Source: Flavobacterium psychrophilum (lineage in GTDB: Bacteria; Bacteroidota; Bacteroidia; Flavobacteriales; Flavobacteriaceae). From it: DNA of 64,000 nucleotides. The notes below the pieces were generated by a model. That model saw only the letters and a list, made by a program, of their open reading frames with translations, searched no databases and had not been told where the DNA came from. Positions 16,728 to 25,255 of this stretch are shown here, piece by piece; positions within the stretch are counted from its first letter, which is position 1; each line of letters starts with the position of its first letter. Made by a program: the position numbers and the translations under genes. The stretch lies in the NCBI GenBank assembly GCA_945879625.1, contig CAMCVA010000011.1, positions 23,937-87,936 on the forward strand, given 5' to 3'.

Positions 16728-17258
16728 TTACTGTTTACTTCCTTTTACAGCTCTTTGAATTGCTTCTTTGCCCGGTAATTTTAATCGTTCGCTCAAAAAC
16801 GCAACTTCGTTTAGGTCTATCGTTCCGCGTAGCGAAAATAATACGGTATCTTCTGCAGATGAACTTTCTACAAACAACAAAATTTCTGATAGGAATTGAT
16901 CAGATGCGCCAGGCATGGCATACAAACTGATTTGTTTTCCATCCTCAGAAAATCGAGACATTTCTGTCAATTTTGTGGCTGATGCATACTGCGCAACGGC
17001 CATTTTCATCTGCAAAGTTGTAGGTTTATCTGCTGTAGAATAGAAGGTAAGCTGCGCTAAATTTTTAATCATTGTCAAATAACGAGCGGCTTCTTTATCA
17101 GATTCGTCCATTTTGACTTTGGCCATCAAGTCAAACATTTTTTTATTGACTACCACCGATTTTACTTGATCTAAACCTGAAAACGCATCCAATTGATTTT
17201 GTGCAAAACCTACAAAACCAAAACTCATGACCAATAAAATTATTCCAAACTTTTTCAT
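16728..17258 (-). CDS. DUF4252 domain protein
   Basis: 176 residues with a signal peptide (ILLVMSFGFVGFAQ). It has the DUF4252 pattern: a helical start (SVVVNKKMFDLMAKVKMDES), a LAQLTFYSTADKP strand, then DGKQISLYAM and LLFVESSSAEDTVLFSLRGT near the end. These small envelope proteins are widespread in Bacteroidetes and of unknown function. It is convergent with crtZ, with 3 bases between, and unlikely to share regulation with it. Confidence 0.75.
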   Translation of the reverse strand: MKKFGIILLVMSFGFVGFAQNQLDAFSGLDQVKSVVVNKKMFDLMAKVKMDESDKEAARYLTMIKNLAQLTFYSTADKPTTLQMKMAVAQYASATKLTEMSRFSEDGKQISLYAMPGASDQFLSEILLFVESSSAEDTVLFSLRGTIDLNEVAFLSERLKLPGKEAIQRAVKGSKQ

Positions 17259-17386
17259 AAGTAGCTAAATTTCGCTTCCTTAAATAATAGAAAGCTGCTA
17301 TATTAACAGCGAAAATAAGGCTTATTTGCGAAGTTAAACCGTCTTAACACCTTTTTAATACTTAGCAAATTGGTGAAGTTTACTTA

Positions 17387-19330
17387 TTAAAACAAAAAGC
17401 TCAATCCCAGTTTAACGTTTCTTCCTTTGGCATTATAGCCAATAACTTCTTGAAAATCGGCATTAAACAAGTTGGTTACGGCACCAAAAACCTGTACCCG
17501 TTTAGGCACTATATCCCAAGCAATTGTAGAATTTAGTGTCTGATAGGCCGGTAATTGCACCGCGACCGATTCAAACGTACTGGAATCATAATAGGCGTCT
17601 GCACGATCATGCACGTATTGATAAGTAAGCCCCGCCGAACCTTTTTTAAACTGATACGCCAGTTCCATATTTACTTTGTGTTTGGGAATTAAGCGGTTGA
17701 GTTGTTCTTCTACTTGGGTAAATGTGTAGTTGGCCGATAGATTCCAATTGGCCGTAAACGCACACCGCATACTTCCCTCCAACCCTTTTGCATGAAAATT
17801 TCCTGCTACGTTTTGGTAAAACGACTCAAACGTGTCTGGATTATAATAATAACCAATGGTGTTGTTTTCGTCGCGGTAAAACCCAACAGCTTTTACTACC
17901 AATTTATCAGCCCATACCCGCGACTCAACCCCAAATTCGGTGGTGGCATTTCGCTCGGGTGTGAGTTGTAAATTTCCATAAGGGCCATACAATTGGTATA
18001 AACTCGGCGTGATAAATGCCGTACTGTGTGAGGCCAGTAATTTTAGTGGAAGTTTGGCAAATACATAACTCGGATTTACATTAAAAACGACTTGATTGCC
18101 ATAGGCACTGTGTGTATTTATGCGGGAGCCGGCATTCAGGTTCAACCCAAAATCTGAATTGTATACTACAGTAGCATAAGGATCAAGCAAAACAAATTTG
18201 GTAGCCTCGCGCTGTAAATCGGTATAGGGATCTTTTTGCGCCATATCCAAAAATTGGTACTGCACGCCTGAAACCATAAACAATTGATTGGAAAATTTGT
18301 GTTTGGCAAACAAATCGACAGAGGCGGTCCTGCCAGTGTAGCGATATTCGTCTACTGTTGGTGGTACTACAAATGAATTGGTTTGCCAAATGGTTCTGTC
18401 TATCGTGGAAAGACCTGCATTTAAAGCAAATTCACCAAAAGAAGTGGTATAGGCCGAGGCCAATCCCAAGCGGAATTGCTCCGAAAAACTGGTGTTGTTC
18501 AAATCGTCAGCGTTGGCTACTATGCCGTCAAACGTATTGTCAAAACTATTTTTTAAGCGGTCGTAATTTCCAAATAGGTCAAATCGCAACCGATCAGAGG
18601 CTTTAAAACCCAGCTTTTGCCTGATGTTCCATCGCGAAAAGGCATCGGCTTCGGCTGGATTGCCAGCCGCTTCACTCATACCTCTGGTTTCGGTGCTGCT
18701 CACAGCGGTGAGGTAATTAACTTTTTGAATGGTCCCATTTATAGAAACACCTTGATTGAATTCTTGGCCTGCAAGGGTTGCCGTGTGTGCCGTATTTTGC
18801 GTACCTATATTCGTATAGGCACTACCGGAGAACTTCTTTTGGGATGATTTTTTTAGGGTGATAGAAATTACGCCAGTAGCTGCCCCGGTGCCATACAAGG
18901 TACTGGAAGCCCCTTTCATCACTTCGATTTTTTCGATTTGATCTACAGAAAGTAAACGCAGATCGTATTCTAAATTGATGCCCGACGCATCGGTAACCGG
19001 AATACCGTCTATGTAAATTGCCGTTTGTCTGTTTCGGCCGCCGCGCAGGTAGTAGCCCAAGTTTTTTCCGGCAAACGATTGATTTCCATTGATCTCTACT
19101 CCAGCCAATTGACTCAATACGTTGGCCAAGCTCTGCCCTTGTTTTTTGGCTAAATCTTGAGCGGTAAGCACCTCAATAATTTTACCTGATTTTTGGCTGT
19201 TTAGTTCAAATTTGGTATCCGACACAACTACTTCCTTGAGTCGGGTAGACGTGAGACTGTCTTGCATTTGCGCCTGTACAACTGCTGTAGTACACATATA
19301 GACGCACAAACCAATTACTAATTTGTTCAT
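17387..19330 (-). CDS. btuB: TonB-dependent receptor, probably for vitamin B12
   Basis: 647 residues. The signal peptide ends VVQAQ. The plug domain follows (LKEVVVSDTKFELNSQ, VLSQLAGVEINGNQSF, YYLRGGRNRQTAIYIDGIPV, IEKIEVMKGASSTLYGTGAA), then a 22-strand-type barrel ending in a Phe (VKLGLSFLF). By itself this would be a generic receptor; a cobalamin riboswitch in its leader and divergent BtuFCD-like genes point to cobalamin as substrate. There is no SusC-type N-terminal extension. The symbol rests on context. Confidence 0.85.
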   Translation of the reverse strand: MNKLVIGLCVYMCTTAVVQAQMQDSLTSTRLKEVVVSDTKFELNSQKSGKIIEVLTAQDLAKKQGQSLANVLSQLAGVEINGNQSFAGKNLGYYLRGGRNRQTAIYIDGIPVTDASGINLEYDLRLLSVDQIEKIEVMKGASSTLYGTGAATGVISITLKKSSQKKFSGSAYTNIGTQNTAHTATLAGQEFNQGVSINGTIQKVNYLTAVSSTETRGMSEAAGNPAEADAFSRWNIRQKLGFKASDRLRFDLFGNYDRLKNSFDNTFDGIVANADDLNNTSFSEQFRLGLASAYTTSFGEFALNAGLSTIDRTIWQTNSFVVPPTVDEYRYTGRTASVDLFAKHKFSNQLFMVSGVQYQFLDMAQKDPYTDLQREATKFVLLDPYATVVYNSDFGLNLNAGSRINTHSAYGNQVVFNVNPSYVFAKLPLKLLASHSTAFITPSLYQLYGPYGNLQLTPERNATTEFGVESRVWADKLVVKAVGFYRDENNTIGYYYNPDTFESFYQNVAGNFHAKGLEGSMRCAFTANWNLSANYTFTQVEEQLNRLIPKHKVNMELAYQFKKGSAGLTYQYVHDRADAYYDSSTFESVAVQLPAYQTLNSTIAWDIVPKRVQVFGAVTNLFNADFQEVIGYNAKGRNVKLGLSFLF

Positions 19331-19417
19331 TGAATTAGGTTAGGCATTCATTCGATAAAAGGGAGAAAAGCATAGAACTTACCCATACTCAAACTTTTTT
19401 TCCCGAAAGTTTGTTAC

Positions 19418-19626
19418 TCAGCGAATGTGGCAGGTCTCCTGGCTTGCGTCTTGTTATCAACCTTCTCATTCGCCGTGGCAAACAATGGTATTGCAGATAA
19501 TAACAAGCTTTGTAGCTTACAGTTGCGGGTACAGCTTGGGATTTTTGGTATTTGATTTAGGACTTTTGATTTCTGAAAAATCAACCCTATACAAACAATT
19601 CAATCACCCAATTCCCTTTTAATGCG
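19418..19626 (-). promoter_or_regulatory. Cobalamin riboswitch
   Basis: Reading the - strand, the leader has AAAAGGGAATTGGGTG near 19621-19606, CTGTACCCGCAACTGTAAGC at 19534-19515, a TTGCCACGG box near 19481, and the hallmark AGCCAGGAGACCTGCC at 19444-19429, closed by GCGAATG/CATTCGC pairing (19421-19427 with 19467-19473). These are the core elements of the B12 riboswitch. A following hairpin CAAACTTT/AAAGTTTG (19389-19413) could be part of the expression platform. It should lower btuB expression when B12 is plentiful. Confidence 0.95.
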
Positions 19627-19661
19627 ATAGAAAAAAATTCTAAGGCAACCAAAATTCGAAA

Positions 19662-19690
19662 CAAAGATAGCCAAACAACTACCATATCAA
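19662..19690 (-). promoter_or_regulatory. Promoter of the btuB riboswitch transcript
   Basis: On the - strand TATCTTTG (19669-19662) fits the TAnnTTTG element, and TTG (19690-19688) lies 18 bases upstream. The predicted start is about 30 bases before the riboswitch. Confidence 0.55.
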
Positions 19691-19698
19691 AATATAAT

Positions 19699-19730
19699 TT
19701 GATATTTAAATTGCAATCCTACTACCTTTG
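19699..19730 (+). promoter_or_regulatory. Promoter of the btuFCD-like operon
   Basis: TTG (19699-19701) and TACCTTTG (19723-19730) are 21 bases apart. The predicted start leaves a leader of only about 12 bases, so this side has no room for its own riboswitch. The two -33 elements lie in a perfect 8-bp inverted repeat, ATATCAAA (19684-19691) and TTTGATAT (19698-19705). Confidence 0.55.
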
Positions 19731-19748
19731 CTCCCAAGAAAATTATTC

Positions 19749-20885
19749 ATGAAACATGCCTTTGCATTTGTGTTGTACACTTGTTGTTGTTTAGTACTGC
19801 TACAATGTCAGCAATCCCAAACAGCCTTAAAAACAGGAAGTAAAGAAGCTATTGTGCGCTACGCCAGTGGCTTTAGCATACAAACCGGAAATCAGTATTC
19901 GCTCGTAACAGTCCGCAACCCTTGGCCCAAGGCAACCCAAACCTACACCTATGTGTTTGCCAAAAAAAACGCAGTTGTTCCCGATAGCTTAAACCGCTTT
20001 CCCCTCATTCGGGTTCCGGTGAAACGAGTAGTAGCTACCTCGACTACGCATTTGCCTTCCTTAGATCTTTTGGGTGAAAGCAATTCCTTGGTGGGATTTC
20101 CGAATCTAAATTACATTTCATCGCCAAACATTCGTACACGCATTGAGCAAGGAAAAGTGGCCGAATTGGGAAACAATCAACAAATGAATACCGAACTTTT
20201 GCTAAATCTTCGCCCCGATGTAATCATTGGCTACGGAATAGACAATAAAAATACGGGATTAGATTTGTTGCAAAAATCAGGTTTGGCCGTTGTATTTAAT
20301 GGCGATTGGAACGAACAATCTCCGTTGGGCAAAGCCGAATGGATCAAATTCTTTGGCGTTTTATACAGCAAAGAAGTCGAAGCCGAGAAACAATTTAATC
20401 AAATAGAAAAAGCCTATTTGGCCACGGTCGAATTGGCCAAAAAAGCAACCAAAAAACCCACCGTGCTCTCGGGCGCGATGTACCAAGACCAATGGTATTT
20501 GCCTCAAGGGGAAAGTTGGGCCGCTCAATTTATAGCTGCAGCCGGCGGAACCTATTTATGGAAAGACAGCCCCGGCAGCGGAAGTTTGGCCTTACCCTTT
20601 GAAGCCGTTTTTGAAAAAGCAGCCCAGGCCGACTTTTGGATAGGTCCTGCGCAATTTACCAGCTACCAAGAACTGACGCAAAGCAGTTCGCATTATTCCC
20701 AATTTAAAGCCTATCAACAACGCAAGATGGCTACATTTAGCACCAAAAAAGGAAAAACCGGCGGCATACTCTATTATGAGTTGGCCCCCAACCGACCCGA
20801 TTTGGTCTTGCAAGATTTAGTAAAAATTTTGCATCCCGAACTACTTCCGCATTACCAGTTGTATTTTTTTGCACCTTTACGCTAA
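19749..20885 (+). CDS. btuF: B12 ABC transporter substrate-binding lipoprotein (BtuF-like)
   Basis: 378 residues from the ATG at 19749; the upstream frame adds a stray leader. A lipobox at C20 (LVLLQC) marks a lipoprotein. The body is a helical-backbone periplasmic binding protein: VKRVVATSTTHLPSLDLLGE, LNLRPDVIIGYGI, GKAEWIKFFGVLY, AAQFIAAAGGTYLW and FWIGPAQF. Similar proteins carry iron-siderophores or cobalamin; B12 is preferred because of the riboswitch-controlled receptor next door. It overlaps the permease gene by one base. Confidence 0.85.
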   Translation: MKHAFAFVLYTCCCLVLLQCQQSQTALKTGSKEAIVRYASGFSIQTGNQYSLVTVRNPWPKATQTYTYVFAKKNAVVPDSLNRFPLIRVPVKRVVATSTTHLPSLDLLGESNSLVGFPNLNYISSPNIRTRIEQGKVAELGNNQQMNTELLLNLRPDVIIGYGIDNKNTGLDLLQKSGLAVVFNGDWNEQSPLGKAEWIKFFGVLYSKEVEAEKQFNQIEKAYLATVELAKKATKKPTVLSGAMYQDQWYLPQGESWAAQFIAAAGGTYLWKDSPGSGSLALPFEAVFEKAAQADFWIGPAQFTSYQELTQSSSHYSQFKAYQQRKMATFSTKKGKTGGILYYELAPNRPDLVLQDLVKILHPELLPHYQLYFFAPLR

Positions 20886-21907
20886 TGTCTTTTTCACCCA
20901 AACATATCACCTATTTTGCCCTACTCTTTATCCTTGTAGGCCTATTATTTTGCGCTGATTTGTCTATGGGTGCCGTGGCTATTCCGGGAGAAGCTGTTTG
21001 GCAGGCACTTACTGGTAGTTCGCAAAACAGCAGTTGGGATTACATCGTGTTGGCCTATCGCCTTCCCAAAGCAATCACAGCGCTATTTGTAGGCATGGGA
21101 CTTTCGGTGAGTGGCTTGTTGATGCAAACCTTGTTCCGAAATCCGTTGGCGGGACCCTATGTTTTGGGTTTGAGCTCGGGTTCTAGCTTGGGCGTTGCGG
21201 TTGTAATTATGGGCGCAGCGGTTGTTCCTCCTCAATTGAGCAGTATTTTACAAGCACCCTACAGCATCATATTGGCTTCTTGCGTAGGAAGTTTAGTGGT
21301 ATTATTGGCCGTATTGGTGGCCGCGCAACGACTCAAAGACACCATGGCCATATTGGTTGTAGGACTCATGTTTGGTAGTTTTAGTAGCGCTTTGGTGGCG
21401 GTTTTGTCCTATTTTAGTTCGGCCGAGGCCTTGCAAAAATTTACCTTTTGGTCCTTGGGAAGTTTAGGGAATTTGGGCTGGAACTCCATTGCTATTTTAG
21501 GTGGTTGTGTAGCGCTGGGTTTACTGCTCAGCTTGTATACACTCAAAGCCTTGAATGCTTTACTTTTGGGCGAAAATTATGCCAAAACCCTAGGAATAAA
21601 ATTTACTCAAACCAAATATATCCTTATTGTAGCCACCGCTATTTTAGCCGGAAGCATTACCGCCTATGTGGGCCCGATTGCCTTTATTGGCCTGGCGGTT
21701 CCGCATTTGGCCAAATTGGTATTTCAAACCAGTCAGCATCAAGTATTATTTATCGCAACAATTCTATTGGGCGCTGCTGTATTATTACTTTGCGACATAC
21801 TCACACAGCTTCCAGGAACGAGTATTTTCTTGCCTATTAATGCCATAACCTCCATAATTGGTGCGCCTATTGTAATTTGGTTATTGGTAAAAAAACAACG
21901 ACTCTAA
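20885..21907 (+). CDS. btuC: FecCD/BtuC-type ABC transporter permease
   Basis: 340 residues with about nine to ten membrane helices. FecCD-family words include YRLPKAITALFVGMGLSVSGLLMQTLFRNPLAGPYVLGLSSG and VGPIAFIGLAVPHLAKLVF. The ATG overlaps the previous stop by one base and its own stop overlaps the next ATG in the same manner, so the three genes form one operon. It moves the ligand through the inner membrane. Confidence 0.9.
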   Translation: MSFSPKHITYFALLFILVGLLFCADLSMGAVAIPGEAVWQALTGSSQNSSWDYIVLAYRLPKAITALFVGMGLSVSGLLMQTLFRNPLAGPYVLGLSSGSSLGVAVVIMGAAVVPPQLSSILQAPYSIILASCVGSLVVLLAVLVAAQRLKDTMAILVVGLMFGSFSSALVAVLSYFSSAEALQKFTFWSLGSLGNLGWNSIAILGGCVALGLLLSLYTLKALNALLLGENYAKTLGIKFTQTKYILIVATAILAGSITAYVGPIAFIGLAVPHLAKLVFQTSQHQVLFIATILLGAAVLLLCDILTQLPGTSIFLPINAITSIIGAPIVIWLLVKKQRL

Positions 21908-22689
21908 TGGATATTCCATGCATACAAACTGAAAATTTGATGGTAGGCTATACCAAAAAAAATCAGCAAAAAATTCTTGCTGCTAAGCTACATTTGCAGG
22001 CAAAAAAAGGGCAACTCATTGCCTTGGTTGGGGAAAATGGAGTCGGAAAATCGACAATGTTGCGCACCCTATGCCAGCTGCAAAAACCACTAGAAGGCAA
22101 GGTGAACATTCAAGGTAAAAATGCTGCCGAATACCCGCTTGCCGGATTGGCTAAACAGCTCAGCGTGGTGTTGACCGAAAAATTACCACCGAGCAATTTG
22201 ACGGTTTGGGAATTGGTTGCGTTGGGACGTCAGCCGTATACCAATTGGATTGGGCAATTGAGTGATGCCGATTTACAAGCCATCAATCATGCCTTGATTG
22301 CTACCGATTTGATTGGAATTCAACAACAAAAACACTACACCCTAAGCGATGGTCAACTGCAAAAAACACTAATTGCCCGCGCATTGGCTCAAGAAACGCC
22401 CTTAATTGTACTTGACGAACCCACGACTCATTTGGATTTGGTGCACAAAGTAAAATTGCTAAAACTCTTGAAAAACCTGTGTTTACATCAAGGAAAATGC
22501 ATCCTATTTTCTACGCACGACATAGAAATGGCCTTGGCAATATGTGACGAATTGATTGTGATGACACCCGAACAAGTGGTGCAAGGCACTCCTGAAAAGT
22601 TGATCGAAACCGGATTGATCGCAGACTTATTTACCGACGATGCCATTCAATTTGACCCCGCCAGCAAAAAATTTAACTTGACTATTTAA
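21907..22689 (+). CDS. btuD: ABC transporter ATP-binding protein (BtuD-like)
   Basis: 260 residues from the ATG that overlaps the btuC stop. Walker A is GENGVGKST (42-50), the signature LSDGQ precedes KTLIARALAQ, and Walker B is LIVLDEP. The switch His is in FSTHDIEMA. The signature has LSDGQ rather than LSGGQ. Its end overlaps the convergent trmL by 8 bases. Confidence 0.9.
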   Translation: MDIPCIQTENLMVGYTKKNQQKILAAKLHLQAKKGQLIALVGENGVGKSTMLRTLCQLQKPLEGKVNIQGKNAAEYPLAGLAKQLSVVLTEKLPPSNLTVWELVALGRQPYTNWIGQLSDADLQAINHALIATDLIGIQQQKHYTLSDGQLQKTLIARALAQETPLIVLDEPTTHLDLVHKVKLLKLLKNLCLHQGKCILFSTHDIEMALAICDELIVMTPEQVVQGTPEKLIETGLIADLFTDDAIQFDPASKKFNLTI

Positions 22690-23134
22690 TCTGTAGCTGC
22701 CGCTTGGCTTCGCCGATTACAAAGGCACAGGCATTGGCCAAATTAAAACTGCGCACCAATGGCGAAATGGGAATTTTGAGGTGCTGATTAAATTGCGCCA
22801 ACACAACCGGAGACAAGCCCACACTTTCTTTGCCAAACACCAACCAATCGCCGTCTTGAAATTGCGCATCCAAGTAGGACGTTTCGGCATGCGAACTAAA
22901 GAGAAATACCCGAGAAGGATCGGGAATTTGGGCGACCCATTCGGCAACATTGGCATATTGAACCCAATCCAAATGCACCCAATAATCCAAGCCCGATCGC
23001 TTGAGGTTTTTGTCGGTGATTTCAAACCCAAACGGATGAATCAAATGCAAGCGGCTTTCGGTGCCCACACACAAGCGACCAATATTTCCGGTATTGTTGG
23101 GGATTTCGGGTTCGACTAAAACGATATTCAGCAT
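22682..23134 (-). CDS. trmL: tRNA (cytidine/uridine-34 2'-O)-methyltransferase
   Basis: 150 residues, normal for TrmL of the SPOUT class. It methylates the wobble ribose of tRNA-Leu species using SAM. Family words: LVEPEIPNNTGNIGRLCVGT at the start, FGKESVGLS in the knot, and PLVRSFNLANACAFVIGEA at the end with the SPOUT Asn. It runs with the pseudouridine synthase gene 10 bases upstream. Confidence 0.92.
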   Translation of the reverse strand: MLNIVLVEPEIPNNTGNIGRLCVGTESRLHLIHPFGFEITDKNLKRSGLDYWVHLDWVQYANVAEWVAQIPDPSRVFLFSSHAETSYLDAQFQDGDWLVFGKESVGLSPVVLAQFNQHLKIPISPLVRSFNLANACAFVIGEAKRQLQIK

Positions 23135-23144
23135 GTATGTCTAT

Positions 23145-23711
23145 TTATATGTTAAATTCATCTACTTCAAGCACTTGAGCCGCTTGTAGGCTGCCCAAAG
23201 ATATCGAGCCAATGCGCACGCGTACCAAACGCAAGGTAGGAAAACCCACCGCCGAGGTCATTTTGCGCACCTGACGAAATTTCCCTTCTTTGAGCGTAAT
23301 CGAAACCCAAGAAGTTGGTCCATGGCGCTCGTCTCTAATTTTCTTTCCGCGTGCACCAAAATCGGGAATTGTTTCGGGGATATAAGCCACGCAGGATTTG
23401 GTTTGGTATTTCTTGCCTTCAAACCCAATTTCGACTCCAGCTTGCAATTGATTGACCGCTGCTGGGGTAATGAGTCCATCTACTTGCGCATAGTATTCTT
23501 TTTCTACTTTACTGCTGCAAATGTAATCGCTCACTTTTCCATTGGTGGTAAGCAACAACAAACCTTCCGAATCTTCATCCAAACGACCAATGGCCATGGT
23601 GCCTGCGGGAAAATCATACAATTCGCCCAACAATTTTTTCTCGCGTTTGAGTTCGTAGACAAATTGGCTCAAATAACCGTAGGGTTTGTGGATAATAAAA
23701 TGGCGATGCAT
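23145..23711 (-). CDS. rRNA pseudouridine synthase (RluE/RsuA type)
   Basis: 188 residues. The catalytic motif GRLDEDSEGLLLLTTNG carries the Asp; KVEKEYYAQVDG and EGKFRQVRKMTSAVG are the next family motifs. No S4 domain is present, as in RluE, which modifies U2457 of 23S rRNA in E. coli. The exact target here is uncertain. Confidence 0.88.
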   Translation of the reverse strand: MHRHFIIHKPYGYLSQFVYELKREKKLLGELYDFPAGTMAIGRLDEDSEGLLLLTTNGKVSDYICSSKVEKEYYAQVDGLITPAAVNQLQAGVEIGFEGKKYQTKSCVAYIPETIPDFGARGKKIRDERHGPTSWVSITLKEGKFRQVRKMTSAVGFPTLRLVRVRIGSISLGSLQAAQVLEVDEFNI

Positions 23712-23856
23712 GGAATCGGTTTTGACCTACAAAACTACTCATTTGACTGGCATCTGTTAATACCTATATCAAAAATGTTGACAACTCGACGCAACTTCGA
23801 AATACACTGCAACTTGAATTGTTTATTTTTACACTTCGTCTAAACCATCAAAAATT

Positions 23857-25200
23857 ATGATTTCAACAGCCATCTCTCTTCTCTTATTTATTGTTGCCTT
23901 GGGCAGCGGAATTGCAATCGGTAAACTCGTATTTGCTACCAAAGGCAGCGCCGAAAAAGCAAATTTAGAATCACAAATCAAGGCTTTAAACTTGGCCCAA
24001 ACCGAAGCCAAAGAACAAAATCAGCGCATACAAAACGAAAAAGAAACCATACGCGTCGAACGCGAACGATTGGCCGTAGCGCTCTCCCGCAAGGAAAGTG
24101 ATTATGATTACTTGCTAGTTCGTCAACAAGAACAAAAAGAAGAATTTGCCGACTTGCAAGCCAAGTTCACCAAAGAATTCGAAAATTTGGCCAATAAAAT
24201 TTTTGAGGAAAAATCTACCAAATTTACCGCTCAAAACAAAGAAAATATGGATCAGTTGCTCAATCCGTTGCAACAGAAAATTCAAAATTTTGAGAAAAAA
24301 GTAGAAGATTCGCACAAAGAAGCTTTAGTCAATAATGTTACCCTGCGCGAACAAATTATCAACCTAACCAGTTTGAATGAAAAAATGAGCCAAGAGGCCA
24401 TAAACCTGACCAAAGCCTTGAAAGGCGACAGCAAAATGCAGGGCAATTGGGGTGAATTAATTTTGGAACGCGTCTTGGAAAAATCGGGTTTAGAAAAAGA
24501 CCGCGAATATTTTGTACAACTAGCGCACACCGATCCACAAGGCAATCGCGTATTTCCCGATGTGGTGATTCAGCTGCCCGACGGCAAAAAAATGATTGTC
24601 GATTCTAAAGTTTCGCTCACCGCTTATGAAAAATATGCCAACGAAGATGACACCACCCTGAAGGCAACTTACCTAAAAGAACACGTGAATTCCATTCGCC
24701 GTCATGTTGAACAATTGGGTGATAAAAATTACCACGACTTGTACCAAATAGAAAGTCCTGATTTTGTATTGTTATTTATTCCGATTGAACCGGCCTTTGC
24801 AGCGGCCCTAAACGAAGACACTACGTTGTACAACAAGGCTTTTGAGAAAAACATTGTGATCGTAACGCCTTCTACCCTTTTGGCGACCTTGCGCACCATC
24901 GACAGCATGTGGGCCAACCAAAAGCAACAAGAAAACGCCTATGAAATTGCCCGACAAGCTGGCGCTTTGTATGATAAGTTTGAAGGTTTTGTAACCGATT
25001 TGATTCGCATTGGCAAAAAAATTGACGAGAGCAAAACGGAATATGATGGGGCCATGAATAAACTAAAAGAAGGCAAAGGCAACCTGATTACCAGTGTAGA
25101 AAAATTGAAAAAAATGGGCGCCAAAGCCAAAAAATCATTGCCTGAGCAGTTGCTTAGAGATTCCGAAGAAGAATTGGGTGATTTTGGAGAGAATTCCTAA
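23857..25200 (+). CDS. rmuC: DNA recombination protein RmuC
   Basis: 447 residues. An N-terminal membrane helix (ISLLLFIVALGSGIAIGKLV) is followed by a long charged coiled coil to about residue 190, then the RmuC nuclease-like core: KMQGNWGELILERVLEKSGL, FPDVVIQLPDGKKMIVDSKV, FVLLFIPIEPAFAAAL and VTPSTLLATLRTI. RmuC limits inversions at short inverted repeats. Confidence 0.95.
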   Translation: MISTAISLLLFIVALGSGIAIGKLVFATKGSAEKANLESQIKALNLAQTEAKEQNQRIQNEKETIRVERERLAVALSRKESDYDYLLVRQQEQKEEFADLQAKFTKEFENLANKIFEEKSTKFTAQNKENMDQLLNPLQQKIQNFEKKVEDSHKEALVNNVTLREQIINLTSLNEKMSQEAINLTKALKGDSKMQGNWGELILERVLEKSGLEKDREYFVQLAHTDPQGNRVFPDVVIQLPDGKKMIVDSKVSLTAYEKYANEDDTTLKATYLKEHVNSIRRHVEQLGDKNYHDLYQIESPDFVLLFIPIEPAFAAALNEDTTLYNKAFEKNIVIVTPSTLLATLRTIDSMWANQKQQENAYEIARQAGALYDKFEGFVTDLIRIGKKIDESKTEYDGAMNKLKEGKGNLITSVEKLKKMGAKAKKSLPEQLLRDSEEELGDFGENS

Positions 25201-25255
25201 AAAAAATGGCGATTCACTTATTTTTTTTATTATTTTTGAATCCTTAGAGTAAGAC

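Noticed and set aside
23157-23843. Long + strand frames opposite the pseudouridine synthase, such as the one ending at 23843
   Set aside because: They lie antisense to a clear RluE-like gene and lack recognisable motifs.
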